DNA from: Flavimaribacter sediminis
GTDB taxonomy: Bacteria > Pseudomonadota > Alphaproteobacteria > Rhizobiales > Rhizobiaceae
Assembly (NCBI RefSeq): GCF_019492055.1
Contig: NZ_JAICBX010000005.1
Span: forward strand, 1-64,000
DNA length: 64,000 nt
Direction: 5' to 3'
Shown here in pieces: positions 47,931 through 57,018 of the stretch. Position 1 is the first letter of the stretch. Every line of letters begins with the position of its first letter. A program made the position numbers and the translations under genes. The notes beneath the pieces were generated by a model. It made no database searches and was not told where the DNA came from. It worked only from the letters and a program-made list of their open reading frames with translations.

Positions 47931-48850
47931 ACTGGCACGATCTCCTGTTCTGGGAAGTGGTTCTCGCCGGCGCCGTCCGGCTCGCAACGCCGCTGATCTT
48001 CGCCGCTCTCGGAGAAATGCTGACCGAGCGATCCGGGCTGATCAATCTCGGCGTCAACGGCATCATGACGGCCGGCGCCTTCGCCGCGGTGGTCGGCTCG
48101 AGCATGTTCGGCTGGACCGGCGGACTGCTGGCGGCTGCAATCGTCGGCGGCCTGTACGGCCTGCTGATCGCCTTGTCGGTCATCAAAGGCGGCGCCAACC
48201 AGATCATCGTCGGCATCGCCATCGCTTTCGTCGGCACGGGTTTGACGGATTATCTCTTCAAGATATGGCAGCCGTCGGGCCAGTCCGCCATGTTCGTGCC
48301 GCTGGTTCCGACATTGAAAATACCTGGCCTCGCAGAGCTGCCCTTTTTCGGACAGTTGCTGTTTTCGCACACCCTGTTGACCTACGCCGCCCTGGCGCTG
48401 CTTGCCGGCGTCTCCTTCTACATGGCGCGCACCAGAGGCGGACTTCGGCTGAGAGCCGTCGGCGACGACCCCGAAGGCGCCAGCCTGCAGGGAATCCGCG
48501 CCGACCGCATCCGCATGGCCGCCGTTATCGTCGGCGGTGTACTGATGGGTATTGGCGGAGCCGCCATCACCATCGGTTTTCTCGGATCATTTACCTCGGG
48601 CGTCGTGGCCGGGCGCGGCTATGTCGCTCTGGCCGTCGTCATCATCGGCCGCTGGACGCCCGCCGGCGCGCTCGTCGGCGCCCTGCTCTTCGCCTTTTTC
48701 GACAGCCTTAGCCTCAGAAGCGAAAGCGGCTTCGCCGGGGTGCCGACCGAGCTCTTCTACATGCTGCCCTACGCCGCCACGCTGTTCGTGCTGGTGCTCT
48801 CGGCCCGCGGCAAGGCCGGCCCTCGCGCGCTCGGCCGCGAACCGGGCTAG
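47927..48850 (+). CDS. BMP-type ABC transporter permease 2 (YufQ/NupQ-like)
   Basis: 307 residues with about eight hydrophobic segments; hallmark segments LTERSGLINLGVNGIMTAGAF and KGGANQIIVGIAIAF, and GRGYVALAVVIIGRWTPAGA near 225. Completes the importer. Last gene of the operon; the convergent deaminase ends two bases later. Confidence 0.93.
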   Translation: MNWHDLLFWEVVLAGAVRLATPLIFAALGEMLTERSGLINLGVNGIMTAGAFAAVVGSSMFGWTGGLLAAAIVGGLYGLLIALSVIKGGANQIIVGIAIAFVGTGLTDYLFKIWQPSGQSAMFVPLVPTLKIPGLAELPFFGQLLFSHTLLTYAALALLAGVSFYMARTRGGLRLRAVGDDPEGASLQGIRADRIRMAAVIVGGVLMGIGGAAITIGFLGSFTSGVVAGRGYVALAVVIIGRWTPAGALVGALLFAFFDSLSLRSESGFAGVPTELFYMLPYAATLFVLVLSARGKAGPRALGREPG

Positions 48851-48852
48851 CT

Positions 48853-49836
48853 CTACCAGGCGTCTATGTCTTTCAGGATGTCAGCTTTCAGATTGTCGTC
48901 GGCGAAGGAGGCGCGCACGGAGTTGCGCGCGAGTTCACGGACCGTCTCCGCGTCCCAGCCATTGGCGCCGGCCATGTTGGCGTATTCCTGTTCGAGGCTG
49001 AGACGCAGCGGAGCCGGGTCGTCCGTGTTGACGGACACCGTCACGCCGGCCTTGCGGAGGTTCTCGAAGGGATGGGCGGCAAAGTCCTCATAAAGACCGA
49101 GCGTCAGGTTCGACGACGGGGTAACGCCAAGCGCGATGTCGTTGTCGATCAGCATGCTGATGACTTCGTCGTCCTCGATGGCGCGCACTCCATGGTCGAT
49201 GCGTTCGGTCTGAAGCAGTTCGATGGCGTCGCGCACGCCGTCCGGACCGCTCGATTCGCCGGCGTGCGCTGTGCGGCGCAAGCCCCCTTTCGCCGCCCGC
49301 CTGTAGGCTTCTGCAAATCGCGGCCCGGTGCGCCCGGCCGCAGTCTCGTTCCCGTCGATCGACAAGGCCACGACCCGCGGATGCTTCAGTTCAACAAGCA
49401 GGTCAGCCAGTTCGACGCCCTCCTCAGCCGTCTGCTGGCGCAAAAGGCTGATGCAAAGCATGGATGGTTGGTAGCCATCCTCTTCGGCTTCGCTGAACCC
49501 GGCGTGCAGTCCGTCCAGCATGCCAGCAATATCCTTTTTCCAGTGCTCCCAATGCGTTGGATTGACGATCACGTCGCTGTATCGCACGCCAGAGCCGCTC
49601 TGCCGCTTTGCGAAGGCGTAGGCCGCCCGCGCCAGTTGGTCGCGGGTGCGGACAAGCCCGCAGGTCCAGTCCAGAAATGCGAGAAAATTGCTGAGCGACG
49701 ACACATCGTAGAGCTCGCCGGGCGGACGCGGCAGCTCTTCGCCCGCTTCCGCGGCCAGCGCGGCGATATCGTCCGGCTCGAAACATCCTTCCAGGTGAAT
49801 ATGTATTTCCGCCTTGGGCAGCGCGATAAAATCCAC
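48853..49836 (-). CDS. add: adenosine/adenine deaminase family protein
   Basis: 327 residues from GTG at 49836, with AAGGA about nine bases upstream. Zinc and catalytic motifs: HIHLEG near 11-16, TAHAGES near 185, RIDHG near 207 and NTDDP near 264. Adenosine deaminases usually read GHG where this has DHG; IDHG is more typical of adenine deaminases of the Aah1 type, so adenine may be the substrate. It is convergent with the importer operon and carries purine amines toward hypoxanthine or inosine. Confidence 0.85.
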   Translation of the reverse strand: MDFIALPKAEIHIHLEGCFEPDDIAALAAEAGEELPRPPGELYDVSSLSNFLAFLDWTCGLVRTRDQLARAAYAFAKRQSGSGVRYSDVIVNPTHWEHWKKDIAGMLDGLHAGFSEAEEDGYQPSMLCISLLRQQTAEEGVELADLLVELKHPRVVALSIDGNETAAGRTGPRFAEAYRRAAKGGLRRTAHAGESSGPDGVRDAIELLQTERIDHGVRAIEDDEVISMLIDNDIALGVTPSSNLTLGLYEDFAAHPFENLRKAGVTVSVNTDDPAPLRLSLEQEYANMAGANGWDAETVRELARNSVRASFADDNLKADILKDIDAW

Positions 49837-50000
49837 AGACCAGTCCTTTCTGTTGCTGCATTGCAGTCTGCCCATGGTCGGCGCGGTGACAAGGAGAAAG
49901 TTGCGCCTGCCATGTGCGCGAAATCGCAACGCTCGTCCAACCGCCGCCAACACGGTTGCACCGTCCGGAGTCATCCTTTGCACTTTCTCCTTGCATTTAT

Positions 50001-50032
50001 TTTAGTAATTGCTAAATTAGTATAATCTAATT
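50001..50032 (+). promoter_or_regulatory. two overlapping ArsR/SqrR-type operators around a TATAAT box
   Basis: TTTAGTAA-TTGCTAAA (50001-50016, seven of eight pairs) is followed by AATTAG-TATAAT-CTAATT (50015-50032), whose spacer is a perfect -10 hexamer. AT-rich TTTAG/CTAAA sites of this type are bound by sulfide-sensing ArsR repressors. It lies about 40 bases before the SQR gene. The remainder of the 237-base spacer to the deaminase gene shows nothing else I can name. Confidence 0.6.
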
Positions 50033-50073
50033 AATTATTTCGATCGCTTCGCCGCGTCGAAAAGGAGGAGAAA

Positions 50074-51366
50074 ATGAAAAACATTGTGGTTCTTGGCGCC
50101 GGCCTCGGCGGCGTAATCATGGCTTATGAGATGAAGGAAAAGGTGGGGAGCACGGCCAACGTCACGGTCATCAACGAAGGCTCCACCTATTCCTTCGTTC
50201 CGTCGAACCCGTGGGTCGCGGTTGGATGGCGCGACCGGGACGACATTTCCGTCGAGCTGGAGCCGGTATTCTCCCGACGCGACATCGCCCTCAAGCCGCA
50301 GGGCGCGAAAAAGGTCCATCCCGAAGAAAACCGGGTTGAGCTCAATGACGGCGAGATGGTGGATTACGATTATCTGATCATCGCGACCGGTCCCGATCTC
50401 GCCTTCGACGAAATCGAAGGGCTCGGGCCGCAGGCCTGCACCGAATCCATCTGCCATATCGATCATGCAATGGATGCAAAGCAGTCCTTTGAAAAGCTGG
50501 TCGAGAAGCCCGGTCCCGCCATCATCGGCGCTGTCCAGGGCGCCTCCTGCTACGGTCCGGCGTACGAATTCGCCTTCATCGTCGACACCGCCCTGAGGCG
50601 CGCGAAAAAGCGCGACCAGGTGCCAATGACCTTCGTCACACCGGAACCCTATATTGGCCATCTCGGCCTCGACGGCGTCGGCGACACCAAGTCGCTGCTT
50701 GAGAGCGCGCTTCGCGATCAGCACATCAAGTGGATCACCAACGCCCGCGTCAACAGGGTTGAAGAAGGCGTCATGCATGTCGAGGAGGTCAACGAAGACG
50801 GCAGCCTGAAAAAGGCCCATGAACTGCCGTTCTCGTTCTCGATGATGTTGCCGGCCTTTCGCGGCGTCTCGGCCGTCTCCGGCATCGAGGGCCTGACGAA
50901 CCCGCGCGGTTTCATCACGATCGACAAGCACCAGCGCAACGGAAAATACCCGAACGTCTTTGCAATCGGCGTCTGCGTGGCGATCCCGCCCGTCGGCGAG
51001 ACCCCGTTGCCCGTCGGCGTGCCGAAAACCGGGTTCATGATAGAGTCCATGGTGACTGCGACCGCCGAAAACGTTTCCGCGCTCATCAAGGGCGACGAGC
51101 CCCGCGCCGTGGCCACCTGGAACGCGATCTGCCTGGCCGATTTTGGCGACAAGGGCATCGCCTTCGTCGCGCAGCCGCAACTCCCGCCGCGCAACGTCAA
51201 CTGGTCTTCCCAAGGCCGCTGGGTTCACGCCGCCAAGATCGGCTTCGAGAAATACTTCCTGAGGAAGGTCCGTAGCGGCAAGAGCGAAACGTTCTACGAA
51301 AACCTCGCTCTCGATGTGCTCGGCATCAAGAAGCTCAAGGAAATCCACATGGAAGACGCCGGTTGA
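50074..51366 (+). CDS. sqr: sulfide:quinone oxidoreductase
   Basis: 430 residues. FAD-binding GAGLGGV is at 8-14. The three redox Cys expected of SQR are present in equivalent places: C127, C159 (in GASCYGPAYE) and C353 (in CLADFGDKG). It oxidises sulfide to persulfide or polysulfur and reduces quinone at the membrane. GGAGG precedes the ATG. It is the first gene of an operon with an ArsR repressor and an RND pump. Confidence 0.9.
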   Translation: MKNIVVLGAGLGGVIMAYEMKEKVGSTANVTVINEGSTYSFVPSNPWVAVGWRDRDDISVELEPVFSRRDIALKPQGAKKVHPEENRVELNDGEMVDYDYLIIATGPDLAFDEIEGLGPQACTESICHIDHAMDAKQSFEKLVEKPGPAIIGAVQGASCYGPAYEFAFIVDTALRRAKKRDQVPMTFVTPEPYIGHLGLDGVGDTKSLLESALRDQHIKWITNARVNRVEEGVMHVEEVNEDGSLKKAHELPFSFSMMLPAFRGVSAVSGIEGLTNPRGFITIDKHQRNGKYPNVFAIGVCVAIPPVGETPLPVGVPKTGFMIESMVTATAENVSALIKGDEPRAVATWNAICLADFGDKGIAFVAQPQLPPRNVNWSSQGRWVHAAKIGFEKYFLRKVRSGKSETFYENLALDVLGIKKLKEIHMEDAG

Positions 51367-51746
51367 AACAGCTCCGCCAGATAAAGGAAGACGCCCCGTC
51401 TGGCACGGACGGCAAGCTTGGCGACATCGGTCCGCTCATCGAGCGGTCACACGAGGTCGCCCGGCTGCTCAAGCTCCTGTCGAACCAGAAGCGGCTTCTG
51501 ATCCTGTGCCGGCTGGCGGCCTCGGGAGAATGCGCGGTCCACGCGCTGGCCGAATATGTTGACCTTAGTCAATCCGCCCTGTCCCAGCATCTGGCAAAGC
51601 TGCGCAAGGAAGGTCTGGTGACCTACCGGCGCGAAAGTCAGGTTCTCTACTACTCGATCGGGGATGCAAACCTCCGGTACCTGCTCACGACCCTCAAGGA
51701 AATCCACTGTCCGGACCCGGACCTGAAAAAGGAGAAAGAAAAATGA
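51363..51746 (+). CDS. ArsR-family repressor, SqrR/BigR-like sulfide sensor
   Basis: 127 residues from TTG at 51363, overlapping the SQR stop. Winged helix: YVDLSQSALSQHLAKLRKEGLVTYRRE (about 65-92). Cys49 in LILC and Cys116 near the C-terminus are 67 residues apart, matching the C42/C108 pair that forms a sulfur bridge in BigR; Cys57 is extra. It probably represses the operon from the palindromes at 50001-50032. Confidence 0.88.
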   Translation: MKQLRQIKEDAPSGTDGKLGDIGPLIERSHEVARLLKLLSNQKRLLILCRLAASGECAVHALAEYVDLSQSALSQHLAKLRKEGLVTYRRESQVLYYSIGDANLRYLLTTLKEIHCPDPDLKKEKEK

Positions 51747-51946
51747 ACATTGATCGCGCCGTTATGGCCTTTGCAGGCGTTGTTATCCTCGTATCCGTCA
51801 CACTTGGCTACTTTGTCTCGCCCGGGTGGTTTCTGCTTACCGCCTTTGCTGGCCTGAACATGATCCAGTCTTCCTTCACGGGCTTTTGCCCGGCTGCTAT
51901 CGTGTTTAAAAAGCTCGGCGTCAGAGCGGGCAACGCCTTTTCCTGA
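51743..51946 (+). CDS. DUF2892 (YgaP-like) small membrane protein
   Basis: 67 residues with two hydrophobic segments and the GFCPAAIVFKKLG tail typical of DUF2892 proteins, which occur alone or fused to rhodaneses in sulfur-handling proteins such as YgaP. It overlaps the repressor stop by four bases. The Cys in GFCP could carry sulfur. The exact role is not known. Confidence 0.9.
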   Translation: MNIDRAVMAFAGVVILVSVTLGYFVSPGWFLLTAFAGLNMIQSSFTGFCPAAIVFKKLGVRAGNAFS

Positions 51947-51989
51947 CCGCAACTATAACGGGCCGCCGAAGCCTGAAAGGGACGAAACG

Positions 51990-52982
51990 ATGAGACGACC
52001 ACTCACGGCACTGACGATTGCCGTCGTTTTTGCGACTTCCGCCTCTGCCGCCGATTTTGTGATCGAGCCGACCACGGTTCCGGTCATGAAGTCCGTCTTT
52101 GGCCAGGTCCAGAGCCGCGACACGCTTCCGGCGCGCGCGCGGATCGGTGGAACCGTCGTCGAAATCCTCATCGATGAAGGCGACGCGGTTCAGTTCGGCG
52201 ACGAGATCGCCAATGTGGTCGACGAGAAAATCGCGCTCCAGCTCGACGCAATAAATTCCCGGCAAGCAGCCATCGAGGCGCAACTCGAAAACGCCAGAAC
52301 CAATGTCGAACGGGCGAGAAAGCTCTTCGAACGCGGCACGGTCGCAAAGACGCGCCTCGACGAGCAGCAGACCGCCTTCGACGTGCTCCAGAACCAGCTG
52401 GACGCCATCGAGGCCGACAAGTCGGTGATCGTCCAGCAGGCGAAGGAAGGCACGGTGCTGGCGCCGGCTTCCGGCCGTGTGCTGTCCGTGCCCGTTTCGC
52501 AAGGTTCCGTCGTTCTGGCCGGCGAAACCATCGCCCGTATCGCAGGCGGCGGCTATTTTCTGCGCCTGTCGCTTCCCGAACGCCACGCCGCCGGCATCAA
52601 ACAGGGCGACGAGGTGACCGTCGGCGCTCGCGGGCTCACGCCTTCGGACGACGGCGAAAAGCTGACCACCGGCCATGTGGCGAAGGTTTATCCGGAGATT
52701 TCCGACGGCCGCGTCACGGCCGATGTCGAAGTCGACAATCTCGGCGATTTCTTCGTCGGGGAACGAACCCTCGTCACCATTCCGATCGGCTCCCGCGAGA
52801 CTTTGTTGGTGCCGCGCCCGGCCCTGATGACCCGCCACGGCATGGATTACGTCACGGTTCTCAAGGGCGACGAGGAAACCGAAGTCACGGTTATTCCCGG
52901 TGAATCCTTCACGATCGACGGCGAGGATTTCATTGAAATTCTGACCGGTCTGCGCGCCGGCGATACGGTGGTCGCACCATGA
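51990..52982 (+). CDS. RND efflux periplasmic adaptor (membrane fusion protein)
   Basis: 330 residues with signal peptide (cleavage near ASAADF). A lipoyl-like part (RARIGGTVVEILIDEGDAVQFGD) flanks a coiled-coil hairpin of about residues 85-145, followed by beta-barrel and membrane-proximal parts. It bridges the RND pump and an outer-membrane channel, which is not encoded nearby. It overlaps the RND gene by four bases. Confidence 0.93.
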   Translation: MRRPLTALTIAVVFATSASAADFVIEPTTVPVMKSVFGQVQSRDTLPARARIGGTVVEILIDEGDAVQFGDEIANVVDEKIALQLDAINSRQAAIEAQLENARTNVERARKLFERGTVAKTRLDEQQTAFDVLQNQLDAIEADKSVIVQQAKEGTVLAPASGRVLSVPVSQGSVVLAGETIARIAGGGYFLRLSLPERHAAGIKQGDEVTVGARGLTPSDDGEKLTTGHVAKVYPEISDGRVTADVEVDNLGDFFVGERTLVTIPIGSRETLLVPRPALMTRHGMDYVTVLKGDEETEVTVIPGESFTIDGEDFIEILTGLRAGDTVVAP

Positions 52983-55900
52983 ATCTCGGTATCGCAGGCC
53001 GCCTGACTCAGGCCTTCATCACCTCTCCGTTGACGCCGCTTTTGCTGCTGGCTTCCTTCGCGGTCGGTCTGATCGCGCTGATGACGCTGCCGCGCGAGGA
53101 AGAGCCGCAGATTTCCGTGCCCATGGTGGACGTCCATGTCCAGGCCAACGGCCTGAAGGCCGACGACGCCGTCAAGCTGGTGACGGAGCCGCTGGAGACC
53201 ATCCTCAAATCCATCGACGGCGTCGAACACCTCTATTCCCAGACCAATGACGACCAGGTCATGGTGACCGCCCGCTTCGAGGTGGGAACCAGTTCCGACG
53301 CCGCGATCCTGAGGGTGCATGACAAGGTCCGCGCCAATTACGACCGCATACCGACCGGCATTCCCGAGCCCCTGATCGTCGGCCGCGGGATCGATGACGT
53401 TGCGATCGTCACCGTCACATTGGCTCCCGATCCCGAAGCGCCCGGCGTCTGGACCGCCAATGACCTGACGCGGCTTGCCCGCGAAGTGCTGGTCGAGATC
53501 ACAAAGCTGGAAGATGTCGGCTTCACCTATGTCGTCGGCGACCAACCGGAAGAGCTGCGCATCGAACCGGACCCGGAAAAACTGTCTCTTTTCGGCGTCA
53601 CGCTACAGCAGTTGGCTGGCAAGCTGACCGGCGCCAACCGGTCGCTTCAGGTCGGACAGGTGCGCGAGGGCCAGGAACAGGTCGGGCTGGTCGCCGGCCA
53701 GACCCTGCAGGGCGGCGTTCAAATCGGCAATCTGCTGGTTACGGCGCGCGACGGCAGGCCCGTCTATGTCCGCGATCTCGCCAATATCGACCTGATCACC
53801 TCGCCAAACGAGACCTACGTGTCTCACATCGCCCGCGACGGCGATACGCTGTCGCGCGTGCCCGCAGTCACCATCGCCATCGCCAAGCGGCCAGGCTCCA
53901 ACGCCGTGGTGATCGCCGAAAAAATCCTGCACCGGCTTGAAGCGATCGAGGCCGAGCTTGTGCCCGAAAGCGTCGAAATGACGGTGACGCGCAACTACGG
54001 GGAATCGGCGAACGAAAAAGCCAACGAACTGCTGTTCCACCTCGGGCTGGCGACCATCTCGATCGTCCTTCTGGTCGCGTTCGCCATTGGCTGGCGGGCG
54101 GCGATTGTCGTCGCCATCGTCATACCCACGACCATTCTGCTCACCCTGTTCGCGGCCTGGATCATGGGTTACACGCTGAACCGCGTCAGCCTCTTCGCCC
54201 TGATTTTCTCGATCGGCATCCTCGTCGACGACGCCATCGTCGTCATCGAGAACATCGCCCGGCACTGGGCGATGAATGATGACCGTCCGCGCGTCCGCGC
54301 AGCGATCGAGGCGGTCGCCGAGGTCGGCAACCCGACCATCGTGGCGACGCTCACTGTCGTCGCCGCGCTGCTGCCGATGTTGTTCGTCTCCGGCCTGATG
54401 GGTCCTTATATGAGCCCGATACCGGCGGTGGCGTCCGCGGCGATGATCTTCTCCTTCTTCGTGGCCGTCATGCTGACGCCGTGGCTGATGATGCGCATCG
54501 CGGCCAAGGCCTCCGCCCATGGCGACGGGCATCACGAGACGATCGGCGCGCTTGGCCGGGTCTATATCGCCGTCGCCCGGCCGATCCTGAAAACCCGGTT
54601 CCGCTCCTTCGTCTTCCTGATGCTGGTCGGGATTGCGACGCTGGGCTCGCTCGCAGCCTTCTATACGCAGCACGTCACGGTCAAGCTGCTGCCGTTCGAC
54701 AACAAGACCGAATTGCAGGTCGTCGTCGACATGCCGGAAGGCACGTCGGTCGAGGAGACCAACCGTGTGCTCGAGACCGTCAGCCAGCGGCTCGCCGACA
54801 TCGAGGAAGTCACCTCTTTCCAAACCTATGCCGGGACCTCCGCCCCGTTCAACTTCAATGGTCTGGTGCGGCACTACTATCTGCGCAGCATGCCCAATCA
54901 GGGCGACGTACAGGTCAATCTGGTCACGCGCGAGCACCGCGACCGCACCAGTCACCAGATCGCGCTCGACATTCGCGAGCGCCTCGCCGGTCTTGATGTC
55001 CCGGAAGGAACGGCCATCAAGGTCGTCGAGCCGCCGCCCGGCCCGCCTGTCCTGGCGACGCTGCTGGCCGAAGTCTACGGCCCGGACGGCGAAACCCGCC
55101 GCGCCGTTGCGGAGAAAATCCGCGAAGCCTTCCTGAAAGTGCCTTATGTCGTGGACGTCGACGATTCTTTCGGCGTGCAGTCGCCGCGGATCCGCATGCT
55201 CATCGATGAGGACAATCTGGAGTTCTTCGGCGTTGAACACAGCGATGTTTTCGAGACGATCTCCGCCTGGTTCGGCGGGCAGACCGTGGGTTATTCCCAC
55301 CGCGGCGATGGCCGGCATCCGATCGCCATCACCGTCGCGCCGTCCAAGAGCGACAGGGTCGTCGACGAACGGGCGCTTTCAACGCCGGTCGCCGCCAACC
55401 TTCTGCCGGGCAACCGCAGCATCGTGGAGCTGGGCGACGTCGTCACCATTCGCGAAGAGAAGTCGAGCTACCCGATCTTCCGCCACAACATGCGCTCCAC
55501 AGAGATGGTCATGGGTGAGCTTGCAGGCGAGTTCGAGGCGCCTGTCTACGGCATGATCGCCGTCGCCAATGCGCTCGACGAGATCGACTGGGGCGACCTG
55601 CCGAAGCCGACGATCAAGCTCAATGGCCAGCCGGAAGACGAGAGCCAGCCGGTTCTGCTGTGGGACGGCGAGTGGGAAGTGACCTGGGTCACCTTCCGCG
55701 ACATGGGCGCTGCCTTCATGATCGCCCTGGTCGGCATTTATATCCTCGTCGTCGCCCAATTCGGCTCGTTCAAGGTGCCGCTGGTCATCCTGACGCCGAT
55801 CCCGCTGACCTTCATCGGCATCATGCTCGGCCACTGGCTGTTCCATGCTCCGTTCACGGCGACGTCGATGATCGGCTTCATTGCGCTTGCCGGCATCATT

Positions 55901-56176
55901 GTTCGCAACTCGATCCTGCTCGTCGACTTCGTCAAGCACACGCGGACACCGGATCGCGAACTGATCGACGTGCTCCTGGAAGCCGGCGGCATTCGCTTCA
56001 AGCCGATCCTGCTGACGGCGCTCGCCGCAATGATCGGCGCCGCCGTCATCCTGACGGACCCGATCTTCCAGGGTCTGGCCATCTCGCTGCTCTTCGGGCT
56101 CGCTTCGTCGACGGCGTTGACCGTTTTGGTGATCCCGGCGATCTACATCTTGCTGCGGGGCGGCCGCCGGGCGTAG
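52979..56176 (+). CDS. RND-family efflux pump permease
   Basis: 1065 residues, the usual length, with twelve expected membrane segments. The fourth segment includes FSIGILVDDAIVVIENIARH, holding the proton-relay Asp residues, and periplasmic PN/PC domains lie between segments 1-2 and 7-8. It exports an unknown compound by proton exchange. Its link to a sulfide-responsive repressor is unusual. It lies 32 bases after the four-gene start of the operon. Confidence 0.94.
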   Translation: MNLGIAGRLTQAFITSPLTPLLLLASFAVGLIALMTLPREEEPQISVPMVDVHVQANGLKADDAVKLVTEPLETILKSIDGVEHLYSQTNDDQVMVTARFEVGTSSDAAILRVHDKVRANYDRIPTGIPEPLIVGRGIDDVAIVTVTLAPDPEAPGVWTANDLTRLAREVLVEITKLEDVGFTYVVGDQPEELRIEPDPEKLSLFGVTLQQLAGKLTGANRSLQVGQVREGQEQVGLVAGQTLQGGVQIGNLLVTARDGRPVYVRDLANIDLITSPNETYVSHIARDGDTLSRVPAVTIAIAKRPGSNAVVIAEKILHRLEAIEAELVPESVEMTVTRNYGESANEKANELLFHLGLATISIVLLVAFAIGWRAAIVVAIVIPTTILLTLFAAWIMGYTLNRVSLFALIFSIGILVDDAIVVIENIARHWAMNDDRPRVRAAIEAVAEVGNPTIVATLTVVAALLPMLFVSGLMGPYMSPIPAVASAAMIFSFFVAVMLTPWLMMRIAAKASAHGDGHHETIGALGRVYIAVARPILKTRFRSFVFLMLVGIATLGSLAAFYTQHVTVKLLPFDNKTELQVVVDMPEGTSVEETNRVLETVSQRLADIEEVTSFQTYAGTSAPFNFNGLVRHYYLRSMPNQGDVQVNLVTREHRDRTSHQIALDIRERLAGLDVPEGTAIKVVEPPPGPPVLATLLAEVYGPDGETRRAVAEKIREAFLKVPYVVDVDDSFGVQSPRIRMLIDEDNLEFFGVEHSDVFETISAWFGGQTVGYSHRGDGRHPIAITVAPSKSDRVVDERALSTPVAANLLPGNRSIVELGDVVTIREEKSSYPIFRHNMRSTEMVMGELAGEFEAPVYGMIAVANALDEIDWGDLPKPTIKLNGQPEDESQPVLLWDGEWEVTWVTFRDMGAAFMIALVGIYILVVAQFGSFKVPLVILTPIPLTFIGIMLGHWLFHAPFTATSMIGFIALAGIIVRNSILLVDFVKHTRTPDRELIDVLLEAGGIRFKPILLTALAAMIGAAVILTDPIFQGLAISLLFGLASSTALTVLVIPAIYILLRGGRRA

Positions 56177-56195
56177 AAAGCATCCACCGGCTGCA

Positions 56196-56218
56196 GCCTC
56201 CGTCATGACGACGGAGGC
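56196..56218 (+). terminator. perfect 9-bp hairpin after the RND gene
   Basis: GCCTCCGTC-ATGAC-GACGGAGGC lies 20 bases after the RND stop and 21 bases before the methyltransferase start. There is no T-run, so it may be an attenuator or a rho-dependent pause site rather than an intrinsic terminator. Confidence 0.4.
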
Positions 56219-56238
56219 GGTCGGCGGAGGATGACACA

Positions 56239-57018
56239 ATGAGCAGCCGCAACGCCTGGAACAACCCCTTCGAGAAAGGCGGATCGGACTACGCCCGTTT
56301 CCGCCCCACCTATCCGCAGTCGCTCGCGGACGCCTTGGCGGATCTGTGCGGATCGACCCGCCACGCCCTCGACGTCGGCTGCGGCAACGGTCAGTTCTCC
56401 TGTCTTCTCGCCACCCGCTTCGATACGGTCACGGCCACCGATCCAAGCGCGGAGCAGATCGAGAACGCGTTTCAGGATCCGAAGGTAGAGTACCGACAGG
56501 AGAGCGCCGAGGCCATCGGCCTTGCCGATGACAGCGCCGATCTTGTCGTCGCCGCGCAAGCGGCGCACTGGTTCGATCTCGACGCCTTCTACGCCGAGAC
56601 GCAGCGGGTCGCGTGTCCGGGCGCCGTCATCGCGCTTGTTTCCTACGGGGTGCCGGAACTGGATGGCGACATCGGACAGCGCTTTCACGATTTCTACTGG
56701 ACGGAAATCTTCGAATACTGGCCGGCGGCGCGCCGCCATGTCGAGGACGGCTATGCGGCGATGCCCTTCCCCTTCCCCGAACTCGCCCTGCCCGACATCG
56801 CGATCGAGCGCCAATGGACGCTCGGAGAGTTGCTCGGCTATGTTTCGACATGGTCGGCGGCGAAGGCTGCAAGAAAGGCGGGCGCCGAAGCGGCCATCGA
56901 CGTGTTTGCGAAAGAGCTGGCGGATCTCTGGGGCGCGGCCGAAATGGTTCGTACGGTCCGCTGGCCGATCAATGGCCGGATCGGGCGCATCGAAAAGGAG
57001 CCCGGGTCGAAACGATGA
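56239..57018 (+). CDS. class I SAM-dependent methyltransferase
   Basis: 259 residues. SAM-binding motif I is ALDVGCGNGQFSC near 43, with ATDPSAEQI and DDSADLVVAAQAAHWFD (motif II-III region) following, typical of the Methyltransf_11 family. The C-terminal half is helical. No clear substrate; the YtdE/TmtA-like small-molecule methyltransferase group is a fair guess. It converges end to end with the HEAT-like gene. Confidence 0.88.
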   Translation: MSSRNAWNNPFEKGGSDYARFRPTYPQSLADALADLCGSTRHALDVGCGNGQFSCLLATRFDTVTATDPSAEQIENAFQDPKVEYRQESAEAIGLADDSADLVVAAQAAHWFDLDAFYAETQRVACPGAVIALVSYGVPELDGDIGQRFHDFYWTEIFEYWPAARRHVEDGYAAMPFPFPELALPDIAIERQWTLGELLGYVSTWSAAKAARKAGAEAAIDVFAKELADLWGAAEMVRTVRWPINGRIGRIEKEPGSKR

